Shown in pieces: positions 1-9,776 of a stretch of DNA of 32,707 nt (positions are counted from its first letter, which is position 1; each line of letters begins with the position of its first letter). The notes beneath the pieces are model-generated. The model was not told where the DNA came from, searched no databases, and saw only the letters and a program-made list of their open reading frames with translations. Origin of the DNA: a virus; IMG/VR virus record IMGVR_UViG_3300025890_000070, positions 1 through 32,707 of that record; one strand, written 5' to 3'. The position numbers were made by a program, and so were the translations under genes.

Positions 1-737
1 AAGCTGATGTCTCCTGTGCCACCATCAATTAAAAGACGGTCAGTGGCTGTTCCTTCATCGTCGCTTAGTTTTTGAATTACAAAATTACCAGCATTTTGAC
101 GCAGACGATGGTTGCTGTCCGTAACTCCAGACTCCATAAAGTTAAGCATAGGTGCGGTGCTGACAAAGCGAACAGGAGTACCATCAACAGTAAGCCCATC
201 CGCCGTGACCGAACCCGTGACATCAATTCCTGTGGCGGTGGTGGTTAGTTTGGTTGAGTTGTCGTACCACAAAGACACTGCCGCGTCTGTAAACGCCTGA
301 ATCATTGTTTCTGTGTCTGCTGAGTTTTTCAATATAAAATCATCAGCAAGTATTTTGATGTTGCCAGTGCCTTGGTCACTAACATAACTATGCGAACCAT
401 CATGATAAATCTGTAGGTCGCTGCCAGCGCCGAAGATGGCTTTGGACGAATCAGGAAATTCCAAGCCGTTAGCAGTGATAGAGGCTTTTGTCGTTCCAGC
501 CTTTTGAATCAGCAGATCACCAGTTCCAGCCTGATTGATGATTGACTGCGTAGGGGTATGGACTAAAGTTAGATCCTGCGAATTACCTAACTGAATCTGC
601 TCATTATCGCCCAAACGGATCTGATCAACATTTACAGTATCTGCCTTAACGCGCACGTTTCCGCCTGATCTGACGACGATAAGATCATCTGTGGGCAGAA
701 GGCTGCCGCCGTCACTTAACTCACTGATTTTTGACAT
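1..737 (-). CDS. Tail fibre protein, N-terminal part (gene continues at 32707)
   Basis: This is the first 245 codons of a tail fibre. ATG is at 737, preceded by an AGGAG ribosome site about 7 bases upstream, and lies 22 bases after the stop of the J-like gene. The protein starts MSKISELSDGG and is rich in short beta-type repeats (LQIYHDGSHSYV, IDVTGSVTADG), the style of phage fibre shafts that bind the host surface. The frame is open to base 1. The codon made from 32707, 1 and 2 is TTT, and the frame on the other side is the one that ends at 31723, so the two parts together encode about 573 residues. The joined segment (GDIS-FSVLPHNTTT, then RDAEVDLGYSSG) resembles a repeat later in the same protein (HPCTTTGAPRDNAIDLGYSAG), which supports the join. 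Function as fibre: high confidence; receptor unknown. Confidence 0.85.
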   Translation of the reverse strand, partial: MSKISELSDGGSLLPTDDLIVVRSGGNVRVKADTVNVDQIRLGDNEQIQLGNSQDLTLVHTPTQSIINQAGTGDLLIQKAGTTKASITANGLEFPDSSKAIFGAGSDLQIYHDGSHSYVSDQGTGNIKILADDFILKNSADTETMIQAFTDAAVSLWYDNSTKLTTTATGIDVTGSVTADGLTVDGTPVRFVSTAPMLNFMESGVTDSNHRLRQNAGNFVIQKLSDDEGTATDRLLIDGGTGDIS

Positions 738-759
738 GGTAAACTCCTATTGTTCTATT

Positions 760-3700
760 TTACGGCAATTTCTTTAACTGTTCTATCTCAGCCTTCAAAT
801 CTTTGACTGCTTCGATCAAATAGCCAACGATGTCACCGTAAGCCACTGATAACATTCCGTCTTCGTTTTCTTTGACCAATTCAGGTGCTACTTCCTGCAA
901 CTCTTGAGCTATAACACCAGCGCCCTTTTCTCCTGCCTTAGTAAAACTGACACCACGCATGTCAAATACTTTGCTGCCATCGATTGTTTTGATGTCAGAC
1001 TTCAGTCGGATGTCAGAACCTTGGGTGACGGTTCCCGAAATAGTGATATTGCCATCTGCGAAGTAGTTTCCATTGGTATCAATCGTCGCTCCAGTAGAGC
1101 CATAGCCACCATTAAACTTGATGCCATTTCCAGCCGCTTCTATATCTAAACTGTCACCTGTTTTTGGAACGGTTATTCCATGATCAGGACTTCCGACATC
1201 TCCAGCGCCCGAACCTAGATCGTCCACTCCGTTGTAGAAATATATCCCGCCTAAAGGCTGAATTGAACCAGCATTGGTCGTCTCTCCTCTACCGGCTATA
1301 AAAATACCGCCGTATCTGTTGCCAGTAGGATTTTCTTCGTTGACAGCTATCGTCAGACTGCCACCGTCAATCAATGTGTTGTTGAACAATCCAGTGAAAT
1401 AAGTCTGTGGATTACCTTTTGCAACCGATGAAAGACCGTGGTCTGAATCGGTATAGGTCAATGCGTTGTTTATTGACAATCTTCTAGGGTTTGTCAGCGC
1501 AGGACTACCCGTTGCAGGGTATGGGCTATAAGTTCCGTCCGTTACCGCTACAACAATCCTGATAAAATACTCACCTTTAGGGAATCCGTAGACCGTGACC
1601 TGTTCAGTCATGTAATAGTCTTCGTCCGTAATCCCATAGGCATAGTCAGAATGACCAAGACCCGTGAAGTCTGCTGCTGCTTGCGATGCTGTCGCTAAAT
1701 CAGCGCGATAGTTACCACTTCCTAAGTCAGTGACTTTTACGTAGTAGTTACTATTTAACTGGCTAGAAGTGAATTTCTTGCTGGATAAAGCTGCTGAACC
1801 AAAGTTCTGCCAAGTGCTTGGGCTACCACCTACGTTTTCCGCATATTGAATCTGTAAAGACAGTTGCGACATGATCGCGTTCTGTGCATTCGTCTCACCA
1901 GATATAGTCCCAGAAGTTAAAGGCCCAGCATAAAACGAAGCGTACAACGTAAGATTCTGATCAAAGTCGTTCGCAAAGAATACATAATCAGTATTGCTTG
2001 TAAGATCTAAAACAGAACTTCTGACTGATACAGGAACCCTTGACGTTGAGTTATAGGATGGCTCGCCTCCTGTCGTAAAGCTAACTGCATTTGCCGCTAC
2101 GTTTAATTTATCGCCATCCCATGTCAAAGACTTGCCAGTAGAAGCATCGCCAATACTTAGTTTGTAATCGTCAGTGTCATATCCTAAGAAAAATCCTTTC
2201 CCAGTATTAAATGCTGTCGATGTGCCACCGTAAAAATTACCAGTAGTCCCAACACTAACCGCACCAGTAAATGACCCGCTAGTAGCGGTTATGGCACCAC
2301 TGATAGTCGCGCTAGTAGCTGTCAAAGCCCCTGCTGGCGTTACTCTAAACGGCGCATTGGCAAACGTATTATCCCCTAGAGAAACGCCGTCAGCAGTTGA
2401 CAGTGAAACCCTAGAAGTCCCATCACCAGCCGTCAGACTTGTTGCCCCTAGTGTAAATCCACCAATGGTTCCTGATGTAGAAGTGATGTTACCTCTGAAC
2501 GTCCCATCTCCAGCCTCAAACGTACCGTCTGTGGTCAGCTTCCAACCGGAAGATCCTGCTGAATAATCAGTCGATTGAAGCGTGTCTGCTATCTTGTCCA
2601 GCGTCACAGCATTGTCTGCGACCTGAGTCGTATCGACACCGCCATTTGCGATCACGAGATTAACGGCACTGCCTACGGTTTCGGTGGTAAACATGGTTCC
2701 ATTCAAGGATAGACGATCTGCCTTTATCGTCCCGCTGACGACTAATCCACCGTCAATCTGTACGTCTGTCCCCATGACAATCTTGGAAGCTGTGACCGTA
2801 AAAGGCTGAAGCGGTGTGTCGGCAGTTGATGCTGGATCGACTATAGAAAACTGATCAGCGACCACTGCAAATTCAGAAAACGGTGTTGATCCTGAAGTCG
2901 TAGACAATAAACCAAACCCAGTGATCCGATTGTTGTTGTCGATCTTGACTGAGTAGTTAGCCTCAACCCCATCGATTGAAGTTGCTTGTGTTGAAATTGA
3001 TGCCGTGTTTTCACCAACCGTTGTCGATAACGCAGACAGGCTTTGAGATGTTGAAGTAACAACACCGTCAATCACGCTAACTTCTGTTGTCAGCGAATCT
3101 AAGGCTGTTGCAGTTGCGTTAACGCCGTTTGTCGGATCGTTAACTGTAGATTCAAGCGCAGTGATTTGCCCTGCTTGAGTAACAATATCGTCTTCAGACA
3201 AAGTAGTTCTGACGGTAAGAGCTTGGATCGCACCAGATGATCCCGATACAAAATCAGTCAGCTCATTTAAATCTACTGTCCCAGATGTTTCCAAATCAAT
3301 GGGATCGTCGTTTTCATCTTCCGCCTTAGTCCTGAAAGTTAAGTCTTCAGTATAAGTCGCGTTTAAAGTCGTCACAGCAGCTGCGTTCGTTGTTATAGAA
3401 CCTTCTGCCGTTGTTACTCGCGTATCAAGCGCAGACAATCCCGAAGCATTAGCTGCAACACCTGTAGTCCCATCATTAACCGTTGTTTCAAGTGCTGTGA
3501 TGTCTGTCGAGTTGGTTGTAATAGATCCTTCGGCTGTTGTGACTCGTGTATCGAGTCCCGATATAGCCGTGGCGTTGGTTGTGATATCGCCTTCAGCAGC
3601 AGTGACATCTGTTTGCAGAGTAGTAATGTCTGAAGCATTAGTCGTAATTGACCCTTCAGCGCTAGTTACTCTAGTCGTCAGATTGGAAACACCTGTTGCA

Positions 3701-6252
3701 TTCGCCGCAACACCCGTTGAAGCATCGTTGACAGTCGTTTCTAGCGCAGTCACGTCTGACGTAATTGACGTTATAGAGTTACCCTGTGAAACCGTTGTCG
3801 CATCCAATACAGATATAGCACTGGCGTTACTTGTGACGTTCCCGTTGGTTGTCGCCAAAGACGTTTGAAGATTTGTGATTGCTGTTTGGTTAAGAGCAAT
3901 CTGACCATCACGAAAATCTATCCAATCACTGCCATCCCAGTAATAAGGTTCATTATTATTAGAACTGTCATACCACCGTGAAAACGTAGGTATAGGATCA
4001 GGTATTCCACCAACACCCGCCACAGGCTCAGTGCCTTGAATGTAGATATCAGACACGCCGGATGTTATATCTATGACAGCATCTTCAAGTGATGAAAGAT
4101 TCTGCGCGACTGTGTTGATTGAACTATTTAGAGTCTGATTAGAATCACTGACGTAAATCGCCACATCACCAAGGTTCTGAACGTCAACGTCTTGTCCCGT
4201 CTCTAAATCTAAGACTTCGCCAGCCTCTACCTCAACTTGAAGAATCTCTTGTGCAAGGATTGAGTTCTTAACATCTGTCTGTCCTAGAACCGTAGTCCCA
4301 TCTGTGTCATAGAAATCCGTTCCAACTGTAGCGCCGACTGTCGCATTGTCTTCAGGTGCATTCGTAGAACCAGAAACGTCTCCCCAATTAACCCGTCCAA
4401 CAGTAGCGAATACCGTTGTATTGGGATCAGCATTAGGCTCTAAGTTAGACTGTGCTTCTGCTGACGTGCCCTTAAATCTAACAGCGCGAACCCAGTAATA
4501 CCTCACGTCTGCTGGAGCTACTGAATCAGCCGCGTTTGACGCATCGTGTATGAACTGAGTCCCGTCAGTCTCACCGATTTTGACCGCAGAACTGAAGTTA
4601 CCATTCGGTGAAGCGTATACAAAGATTGTCTGATAGTCAGAAGGATTGGGTGGATTAACCCAGTTCAGTTCGTTGTTCTTTAACCCTGCTGTCACGCTCA
4701 AACCTGATGGGCTAGGAACGCCCCTGAAGCCGTCTGCAATGTCTCCTGTTGCAGATATGGTAGAGTAAGCACCAACCGCAGGATCAGCGTAAGACGTGCT
4801 AGAATCTTCTCTAAGCGTGAGATTGACACCGCCTTCATCTGAGAACGTCCAAGCCACGCACTCAAATACTTTATTTGTCCAGCTAAGCTCATCAACCGAT
4901 ACTTGTACCCGATCACCTACCGTGATTCGCATTGCGGATAGGTTCGCAGGGAAGTTAACAATCTTCTGTTGATCTGTAAGCTGAATTAACTTATTAGATA
5001 AACGTTGCGCCATAAAAGACGTGTTCGTCATGTTCAGCGCGATTTCTTTTTCTAGGACTTCGCCATTGTCTCTTGTTACCGCATCCGCAAGCTGTACCAG
5101 TGGAAATTCACTAGACTTATGATTCTGCGAAGGATCAATGAAAAGACCTTTAATCGTGTTAAATCGATCAGATCTTTCAAACGATGTCTTAACTGATATT
5201 GCGCCTGTCAGATCGTCTTCATTAAGCGTCTCAGTCGGAGCGTAATAAATGCCAGCCTTGATGACATACTTGCCATTGGAATAAACCAATGTTCCGTTCA
5301 TTGAACTTAGAATTTTAGAGATGTTTTTCTTGTGGCTATCTGTTGCAAAGATCACACCGTTACAAGTAAACCTAGATTCGGTGCCATTCGGAACGGTAAC
5401 AGAAACATCACAGCCGTCTGCCGCTGTTACTGCTGCGGCCCAATCAATCTTATCTGCCGTTATGCTCATCCCATAATCGGTATCTATGAGATAGTCAATA
5501 AGACAGTTAACTGGGTTGGTTTGATATTCAATATATGAAGCGTTTGTCGGGTTGTCGCCAGCATCATTCCCAGCGGCTACATCTAACCGTGGGTCATAAA
5601 CCTTCTTTCCTTTGACAATAGCTTTGACGTTTTGCGGTGAGTATTTATTCCAAGTCTCCGCAGAATCTTCGTTAAAGACCCACTTCATAGCCAAATACGC
5701 TAAACCGTCACCACGATGCGCTGATGTGTAATCAGTAAAAGCTGCAACCAGCAAGGGATCTGCTGTTTCTGTTGCAAGACCTAAATGCTTGTTAATCGTG
5801 GCATAACCACTGAAGATGCCAGATCCAACTGCCCCGCCATTAGCGTTTCCGCTGTTGATTGCGCTGTTAGATATAACTTGATTGTCAAAGTGAATGTCAG
5901 TAATCGCTTCGACTTCGTGCCCCGCTAAAGTAATGACTTGATAAAGGTCTTCGTTATTAGTGCCTTTTAATCCTATGTAGGAAATTGGCCCTGAGACTAA
6001 CGCTTCGCCATAAATAACTTTTTGTGCTTCTATGGTGCTTCGGACTGTCTGCTGACGTGAAGAATCTGTATCGACTTTGGGCAGATCGATTGCGAATAGC
6101 TTTTTAGCAGCAACAACCGATCCAGCAACTATCGCCGCGCCCAAAATAGCGACACCTTTAACGCCTAAAAAAGCAGCCGTTAAACCTGTGCCGACAAAGA
6201 CTTTACCTATAGCGAAAAAAGCTGCTACTACTGCTTGTGGCATAACTTCCAA
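760..6252 (-). CDS. J-like tail tip attachment protein with S74 chaperone domain
   Basis: This giant (about 1830 residues) tail-tip protein sits at the end of the tail operon where lambda J lies, and probably contacts the host and opens the injection channel. Order of parts: an N-terminal hydrophobic stretch (residues 5-50) that could span or contact membrane, a J/prophage-tail body to about 500, a fibronectin-III-like domain (about 510-605, NWVNPPNP then YYWVRAV), a coiled region with six exact-length 21-residue repeats (839-964), a beta-rich shaft, and a C-terminal peptidase S74 intramolecular chaperone from about 1745 (SDIRLKSDI, GVIAQELQEVAPELV). In S74 proteins the chaperone trimerises the fibre and is then cut off before the conserved Ser-Asp. 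The start is either TTG at 6252 or ATG at 6243; the second is equally plausible. It overlaps the preceding gene by 16-25 bases. Confidence 0.92.
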   Translation of the reverse strand: MEVMPQAVVAAFFAIGKVFVGTGLTAAFLGVKGVAILGAAIVAGSVVAAKKLFAIDLPKVDTDSSRQQTVRSTIEAQKVIYGEALVSGPISYIGLKGTNNEDLYQVITLAGHEVEAITDIHFDNQVISNSAINSGNANGGAVGSGIFSGYATINKHLGLATETADPLLVAAFTDYTSAHRGDGLAYLAMKWVFNEDSAETWNKYSPQNVKAIVKGKKVYDPRLDVAAGNDAGDNPTNASYIEYQTNPVNCLIDYLIDTDYGMSITADKIDWAAAVTAADGCDVSVTVPNGTESRFTCNGVIFATDSHKKNISKILSSMNGTLVYSNGKYVIKAGIYYAPTETLNEDDLTGAISVKTSFERSDRFNTIKGLFIDPSQNHKSSEFPLVQLADAVTRDNGEVLEKEIALNMTNTSFMAQRLSNKLIQLTDQQKIVNFPANLSAMRITVGDRVQVSVDELSWTNKVFECVAWTFSDEGGVNLTLREDSSTSYADPAVGAYSTISATGDIADGFRGVPSPSGLSVTAGLKNNELNWVNPPNPSDYQTIFVYASPNGNFSSAVKIGETDGTQFIHDASNAADSVAPADVRYYWVRAVRFKGTSAEAQSNLEPNADPNTTVFATVGRVNWGDVSGSTNAPEDNATVGATVGTDFYDTDGTTVLGQTDVKNSILAQEILQVEVEAGEVLDLETGQDVDVQNLGDVAIYVSDSNQTLNSSINTVAQNLSSLEDAVIDITSGVSDIYIQGTEPVAGVGGIPDPIPTFSRWYDSSNNNEPYYWDGSDWIDFRDGQIALNQTAITNLQTSLATTNGNVTSNASAISVLDATTVSQGNSITSITSDVTALETTVNDASTGVAANATGVSNLTTRVTSAEGSITTNASDITTLQTDVTAAEGDITTNATAISGLDTRVTTAEGSITTNSTDITALETTVNDGTTGVAANASGLSALDTRVTTAEGSITTNAAAVTTLNATYTEDLTFRTKAEDENDDPIDLETSGTVDLNELTDFVSGSSGAIQALTVRTTLSEDDIVTQAGQITALESTVNDPTNGVNATATALDSLTTEVSVIDGVVTSTSQSLSALSTTVGENTASISTQATSIDGVEANYSVKIDNNNRITGFGLLSTTSGSTPFSEFAVVADQFSIVDPASTADTPLQPFTVTASKIVMGTDVQIDGGLVVSGTIKADRLSLNGTMFTTETVGSAVNLVIANGGVDTTQVADNAVTLDKIADTLQSTDYSAGSSGWKLTTDGTFEAGDGTFRGNITSTSGTIGGFTLGATSLTAGDGTSRVSLSTADGVSLGDNTFANAPFRVTPAGALTATSATISGAITATSGSFTGAVSVGTTGNFYGGTSTAFNTGKGFFLGYDTDDYKLSIGDASTGKSLTWDGDKLNVAANAVSFTTGGEPSYNSTSRVPVSVRSSVLDLTSNTDYVFFANDFDQNLTLYASFYAGPLTSGTISGETNAQNAIMSQLSLQIQYAENVGGSPSTWQNFGSAALSSKKFTSSQLNSNYYVKVTDLGSGNYRADLATASQAAADFTGLGHSDYAYGITDEDYYMTEQVTVYGFPKGEYFIRIVVAVTDGTYSPYPATGSPALTNPRRLSINNALTYTDSDHGLSSVAKGNPQTYFTGLFNNTLIDGGSLTIAVNEENPTGNRYGGIFIAGRGETTNAGSIQPLGGIYFYNGVDDLGSGAGDVGSPDHGITVPKTGDSLDIEAAGNGIKFNGGYGSTGATIDTNGNYFADGNITISGTVTQGSDIRLKSDIKTIDGSKVFDMRGVSFTKAGEKGAGVIAQELQEVAPELVKENEDGMLSVAYGDIVGYLIEAVKDLKAEIEQLKKLP
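3361..3738 (-). repeat. Six tandem 63-bp (21-residue) coiled repeats in J-like gene
   Basis: Six consecutive units of exactly 21 codons encode variants of TRVTTAEGSITTNxxxIxxL. Units 1 and 5 of the run carry the TTVND..TGVAAN variant instead. The strict length and the hydrophobic spacing (V, I, I/L) suggest a segmented trimeric coiled stalk. Copies differ at many third positions, so the repeats are old or under protein-level selection. Confidence 0.85.
4641..4665. repeat. 25-bp dispersed repeat, copy A (inside J-like gene)
   Basis: The 25 bases match positions 25151-25175 at 24 of 25 sites (T/C difference at the tenth-to-twelfth base). Both copies are in the same orientation, and both are read in the same frame as NWVNPPNP. 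Here it belongs to the fibronectin-III-like domain. Confidence 0.85.
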
Positions 6253-6614
6253 CCCGAAATGATTAAATGTTCAGGAATCTTGGTGAATCCCTTTTTAACT
6301 AAGCAAACAACGTAATCGTCTAACTTGATTCCCATTGTCAAACCTTCTGGCAAGTCAACCAAAACAGGGCTCCCGTCTGGAAAATCTTCATCAGTTGGCT
6401 CACCTAAAACCGTTGAAGCTGTCTTGATTAAATCGCCGTTTGACTTGATTATTTCTTCTGCTTCGTCTTCTGAAGTATAGTTGAAATCAGTCAGATAATC
6501 CTTTCCAGTCAGCTCTTTGACGATGAATCCTGCGAACTGACAACAATCTGCGTCACCATAATCAAAACTACGCTTTTCCCATTTGTTCAAGGCTTGCATG
6601 ACGTGCAATTTCAT
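6228..6614 (-). CDS. NlpC/P60-like (DUF6950-type) tail peptidase
   Basis: This 128-residue protein sits just before the tip gene, the position of gene-transfer-agent gp14 and lambda K-type peptidases, which open peptidoglycan during DNA entry. The N-terminal half has the family signature FDYGDADCCQFAGF, with the candidate nucleophile Cys in DADCCQ around residue 23-24. The usual internal His is hard to place: the region GIKLDDYVVCLVKKGF aligns with the part where the family has the His strand, and none is there. It may therefore be a structural rather than an active member. It starts with ATG overlapping the stop of the previous gene (TAATG). Confidence 0.7.
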   Translation of the reverse strand: MKLHVMQALNKWEKRSFDYGDADCCQFAGFIVKELTGKDYLTDFNYTSEDEAEEIIKSNGDLIKTASTVLGEPTDEDFPDGSPVLVDLPEGLTMGIKLDDYVVCLVKKGFTKIPEHLIISGWKLCHKQ

Positions 6615-7240
6615 TATCTTGTGGTTTCAGTTGTCAATCTTGTTTGATCGTCTTCTATCGTTCCGTCTGTGCCTGAAGCCTTAGCGCCCCAGTTAATTTT
6701 GGCACCTTCTACTTTATGAATATGGCTGAAAAATAGATCAGTAGGTGATTTTTCTTGTTGAGCCGCATTCGTGTACATTAGATTTGCAGACTGATCAAAC
6801 CTTGAAAGTTCAGATTCAGCAATCAATTGGATAGCATCACCGCCATCTGCGCCAACTGACAAGTTCATTTGATCCATGAACCCTGCCCAGATCTGAGTAG
6901 GATCAGCGATCAATTGATCAGTTGAATCTAAGACACCCAAGTAAACCGTTACGGGGTGCATGAAATAGTCTTCGGTAAGTGCAGCACCTGAAATCGTAGC
7001 GTCTAAACCGCTTAAGGTGAGCGTAATGGCATACGGACTAACGTCTTGGCCTTCTTCGACCTGCGAGATAGAACCTAGATCGCCAACGCCTAGCCAGTCT
7101 TGTGAATCCCAAGTGTACGTTCCTAATGAGTTGTGAACGTAAACTGTACCAGACGGGAATTCTAGCTTGGCAAACGTAACAATTGAGACATGCGGCTGAG
7201 CAAGTGCAGTTGCTACTGCTGCGGGTAATCCACGGCTCAT
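6614..7240 (-). CDS. Distal tail protein, DUF2163-like
   Basis: This 208-residue protein begins MSRGLPAAVATALAQPHVS and runs through a beta-rich body (VYVHNSLGTYTW, ITLTLSGLDATI, DYFMHPVTVYLG, IWAGFMDQM, SRFDQSANLMYT). The order tape measure, this pair, NlpC/P60, tip protein matches gp12-gp15 of gene transfer agents, where the DUF2163 protein forms part of the distal tail hub. The ATG overlaps the previous stop as ATGA. The final third (PTDLFFSHIHKV...) is shorter than in full DUF2163 proteins. Assignment is by pattern and position. Confidence 0.7.
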   Translation of the reverse strand: MSRGLPAAVATALAQPHVSIVTFAKLEFPSGTVYVHNSLGTYTWDSQDWLGVGDLGSISQVEEGQDVSPYAITLTLSGLDATISGAALTEDYFMHPVTVYLGVLDSTDQLIADPTQIWAGFMDQMNLSVGADGGDAIQLIAESELSRFDQSANLMYTNAAQQEKSPTDLFFSHIHKVEGAKINWGAKASGTDGTIEDDQTRLTTETTR

Positions 7241-8010
7241 GCTAGAACATCCTCTACAGCCTCAACGGTAAAGTTTGAAATGATTCCCGCTTGCGTATCC
7301 CAAGACGTAGCATTTGACAACATAAACACGCCAAGGATCTGATTCTCTAAATAACTGATCGCGTCATTGTCGTCTGTGGGCTTGCGTATTGGCGGCGAAA
7401 TAGGAATGCCAGCTTTGGTGACTGTCCCTGTTCCTGAACCAAATCCTGTAGCTGTGAACGTGGTACCCACCGTATTATTAGCAGATCCTATTGTCGTGAA
7501 GTCTGAAGTTCCAACCGATTCAATGGTGTAGGACTGTCCGATCACGATCTCCCTAGCTGGCAAGGAATACAAAAACGTACCCGTCCCTGTCGTTGAAACG
7601 TCTGCCGTCACTATCGCCAACTGGTTATTAAAAGCTATGTAATCACCTGACTTGAAATAATCAGTCACACTTAAGTCAGCGTTATCAGCAATCAAGACAG
7701 GACCAGTTTGCCCCGCACCGTTTACTTGGATAGCATCATTAACTGCTGGGGAATTGCCCCTTCTTGTATACCCAAAGACAGGGATAAACATTCTGTGCTC
7801 CTGCCCGTTTAAGCTGGAAAGAAACCCCTGCATGATTGACCTATCATTGCCTGATAGATTGTTAAACTGCATTGTGGCTTTCCACAACGAACCCTTCCTA
7901 CCAACTGTCTGCACAGCGTTAGTCAACGGACTTTGGAACGTCCTTGTATTCGTTACCAGCTCAAAAGTAGTAGAGGATGGCGTTATGCTTGGGAATGTAT
8001 ACGTTGTCAT
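7237..8010 (-). CDS. Minor tail protein, probable distal tail component
   Basis: This 257-residue protein follows the tape measure, with ATG overlapping its stop (ATGA) and AGGAGG about 8 bases upstream. The N-terminal 75 residues (FELVTNTRTFQSPLTNAVQTV, then MQFNNLSGNDRSIMQGFL) resemble minor tail proteins that form the ring under the tube. A middle insert (about residues 140-200) holds YTIESVGTSDFTTIG and NNTVGTTFTATG, a short adhesin-like motif seen in many marine phage tail proteins. It may act as a surface-binding decoration on the baseplate. Role inferred from position and composition. Confidence 0.65.
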   Translation of the reverse strand: MTTYTFPSITPSSTTFELVTNTRTFQSPLTNAVQTVGRKGSLWKATMQFNNLSGNDRSIMQGFLSSLNGQEHRMFIPVFGYTRRGNSPAVNDAIQVNGAGQTGPVLIADNADLSVTDYFKSGDYIAFNNQLAIVTADVSTTGTGTFLYSLPAREIVIGQSYTIESVGTSDFTTIGSANNTVGTTFTATGFGSGTGTVTKAGIPISPPIRKPTDDNDAISYLENQILGVFMLSNATSWDTQAGIISNFTVEAVEDVLA

Positions 8011-9776
8011 ACAAAGCGCCTCCTACGCATCAAATCCTGTATTGTTGCGACTGTTTGCTGGCTTCCTTGCTGAACAGCAGTTCTGATCTTCATGTCTACG
8101 TCAGCTCCGCCTGTTGCGTCGATGTTGTTGATAATAGTAATACCGCCAGCCTGCCCTTTGGTATGATCTATCACAGATTCATTAGGATGAAGCATTGCAG
8201 GGAAACCACCCTTGCCATCCATACCGCCTGAACGTGAACCGCGACCAGTAAAACCACCGCCTTCAAATGATTGTGCGCGAATCTGTGCGACTTGACCAAG
8301 ACCAGCAGCGACTTGTGCGCCAGCCATGATGAATGATATTGGTGGTGGGTAACTTGAAAGAGCTAATGTTGCACCCTGATAAGTCTGCATGATCGCTTGG
8401 GCGATTTGAAACGCCTTGTTCAATGCGAAAAGTTTCTTGTTGTTTGCCGCTATGCCTGAAAACTGATTGTTCAATTCGCCTAAAACGTGAGAAGTCTGAG
8501 CCGTATTGCTCATCATCATAAACTTCTTCTTCTCTTCTTCACCCTTCATCTGCTGCTCTTGCATGAAGGTCATTTTTTTTGTCGCTTCATTTGCCGCTTC
8601 TGTCATCTGCTCTGTGATAACTTTTGCCGGTGAGTTCGCGGCGATTGATTCAGCCGCTTCCCTGTTCTTTGCCTTGACGTTTTCATAGAACTCATCGACC
8701 GCTTCGCTTGGTAATCCCTTGGTCAACAATTCTTTGATCTGATCGTTGGTGTCAAGTATGGTCTGACCAAGATCTGAGCTAAGTTTATCCAGAAACTTTG
8801 TGTCAATCTGTTCTTTTCCGACTATCGCAGCGAACCTATTGTATACCTCCGCGAATTCTTTGAAGGATGGGTTCAGCTTCTCGACGATGACCTGAGCGAT
8901 TTCAATAGTCGCCCTTTTAACTGACAAAAATCCAAGCCGAAGATTGTAAACAGTGTCAGCAACGAACCCGAATGCCTTAACGATAATATCTGCAACGCGC
9001 TGGCCTATGTCACCGAAACCTTCTGAGTCAAGCGCTGTTTGTCTAAAGGCATCAGCGACTTCCATCACCATTGGCGCGAAAGCCTGAGCAAGCTGATTCC
9101 CGAGGCCAGTGAAGACACCCTTGGCCCTAGTGACCGCATCGTTAGCAACTTCGATCTGGGCCGCGTCAACTCGGGACATAGTTATCCCAAGATGATCAGC
9201 TTCCTTCGCCATTGCTTGCAAGCCTTCAGAACCTCCTGAAAGGGTATTGACTAACGCCACACCTTCAGAATCGAATAACTTCATTGCCAGCCTTACTTTA
9301 TCCGACTGGCTTTTGACATTACCCATCTGATCAGCGATGACTTCCATCTGCTTATCTAGTGGCAACTTTTCAAGATTTTCTGCGTTAATTCCTAACTCGA
9401 TTAACGCATTTTTGGCTTCCCCAGTGCCATTGGCGGCTTCTGATACTCGACGGGTCAACCTTTGCATCGCCATATCTAACGTGTCAGAACCCACACCCGT
9501 CAATTCTGCTGCGTGTCTTAACCCTGTTAGGGCTTCAGTGGTTGTTCCGATCTTATCGGCTGTTTTAGCCAGAGAATCAATGCTTGCCATTGACGATTTT
9601 GTCATTGCTGCGGCTGCTGCTACTCCTGCCGTCCCGAATGCAATGCCAATTTTCGCAACTGTGGCTGCTGTTTTTGCTGCTGAATTACCAAGTGATCCCA
9701 AACCCTTCTTTGCAGAATTGAATGCAGCGGCTGTTTTATCTTTCGCTGTTATTGGTATTTGTACGTTACGCGCCAC
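8007..9776 (-). CDS. Tail tape measure protein
   Basis: This 589-residue protein is typical of tape measures: Ala/Lys-rich helical N-terminus (IPITAKDKTAAAFNSAKKGLG), a hydrophobic patch near residues 40-60 (GIAFGTAGVAAAAA), a conserved middle (TTEALTGLRHAAELTG, MQRLTRRVSEAANGTG, LFDSEGVALVNTL) and a Gly-rich end with GGFPAMLHPNESVIDH and a basic RRRRFV terminus. It sets tail length and travels with the DNA. At about 1.5 angstrom per residue the predicted tail is roughly 90 nm. It starts with GTG, 8 bases after GAGGTG, and overlaps the frameshifted chaperone extension by 11 bases. Confidence 0.93.
   Translation of the reverse strand: MARNVQIPITAKDKTAAAFNSAKKGLGSLGNSAAKTAATVAKIGIAFGTAGVAAAAAMTKSSMASIDSLAKTADKIGTTTEALTGLRHAAELTGVGSDTLDMAMQRLTRRVSEAANGTGEAKNALIELGINAENLEKLPLDKQMEVIADQMGNVKSQSDKVRLAMKLFDSEGVALVNTLSGGSEGLQAMAKEADHLGITMSRVDAAQIEVANDAVTRAKGVFTGLGNQLAQAFAPMVMEVADAFRQTALDSEGFGDIGQRVADIIVKAFGFVADTVYNLRLGFLSVKRATIEIAQVIVEKLNPSFKEFAEVYNRFAAIVGKEQIDTKFLDKLSSDLGQTILDTNDQIKELLTKGLPSEAVDEFYENVKAKNREAAESIAANSPAKVITEQMTEAANEATKKMTFMQEQQMKGEEEKKKFMMMSNTAQTSHVLGELNNQFSGIAANNKKLFALNKAFQIAQAIMQTYQGATLALSSYPPPISFIMAGAQVAAGLGQVAQIRAQSFEGGGFTGRGSRSGGMDGKGGFPAMLHPNESVIDHTKGQAGGITIINNIDATGGADVDMKIRTAVQQGSQQTVATIQDLMRRRRFV

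Noticed and set aside
3497-3868. Long plus-strand open frame opposite the J-like gene
   Set aside because: Mirror of the Thr/Ser/Ala repeat codons on the coding strand; no ribosome site.
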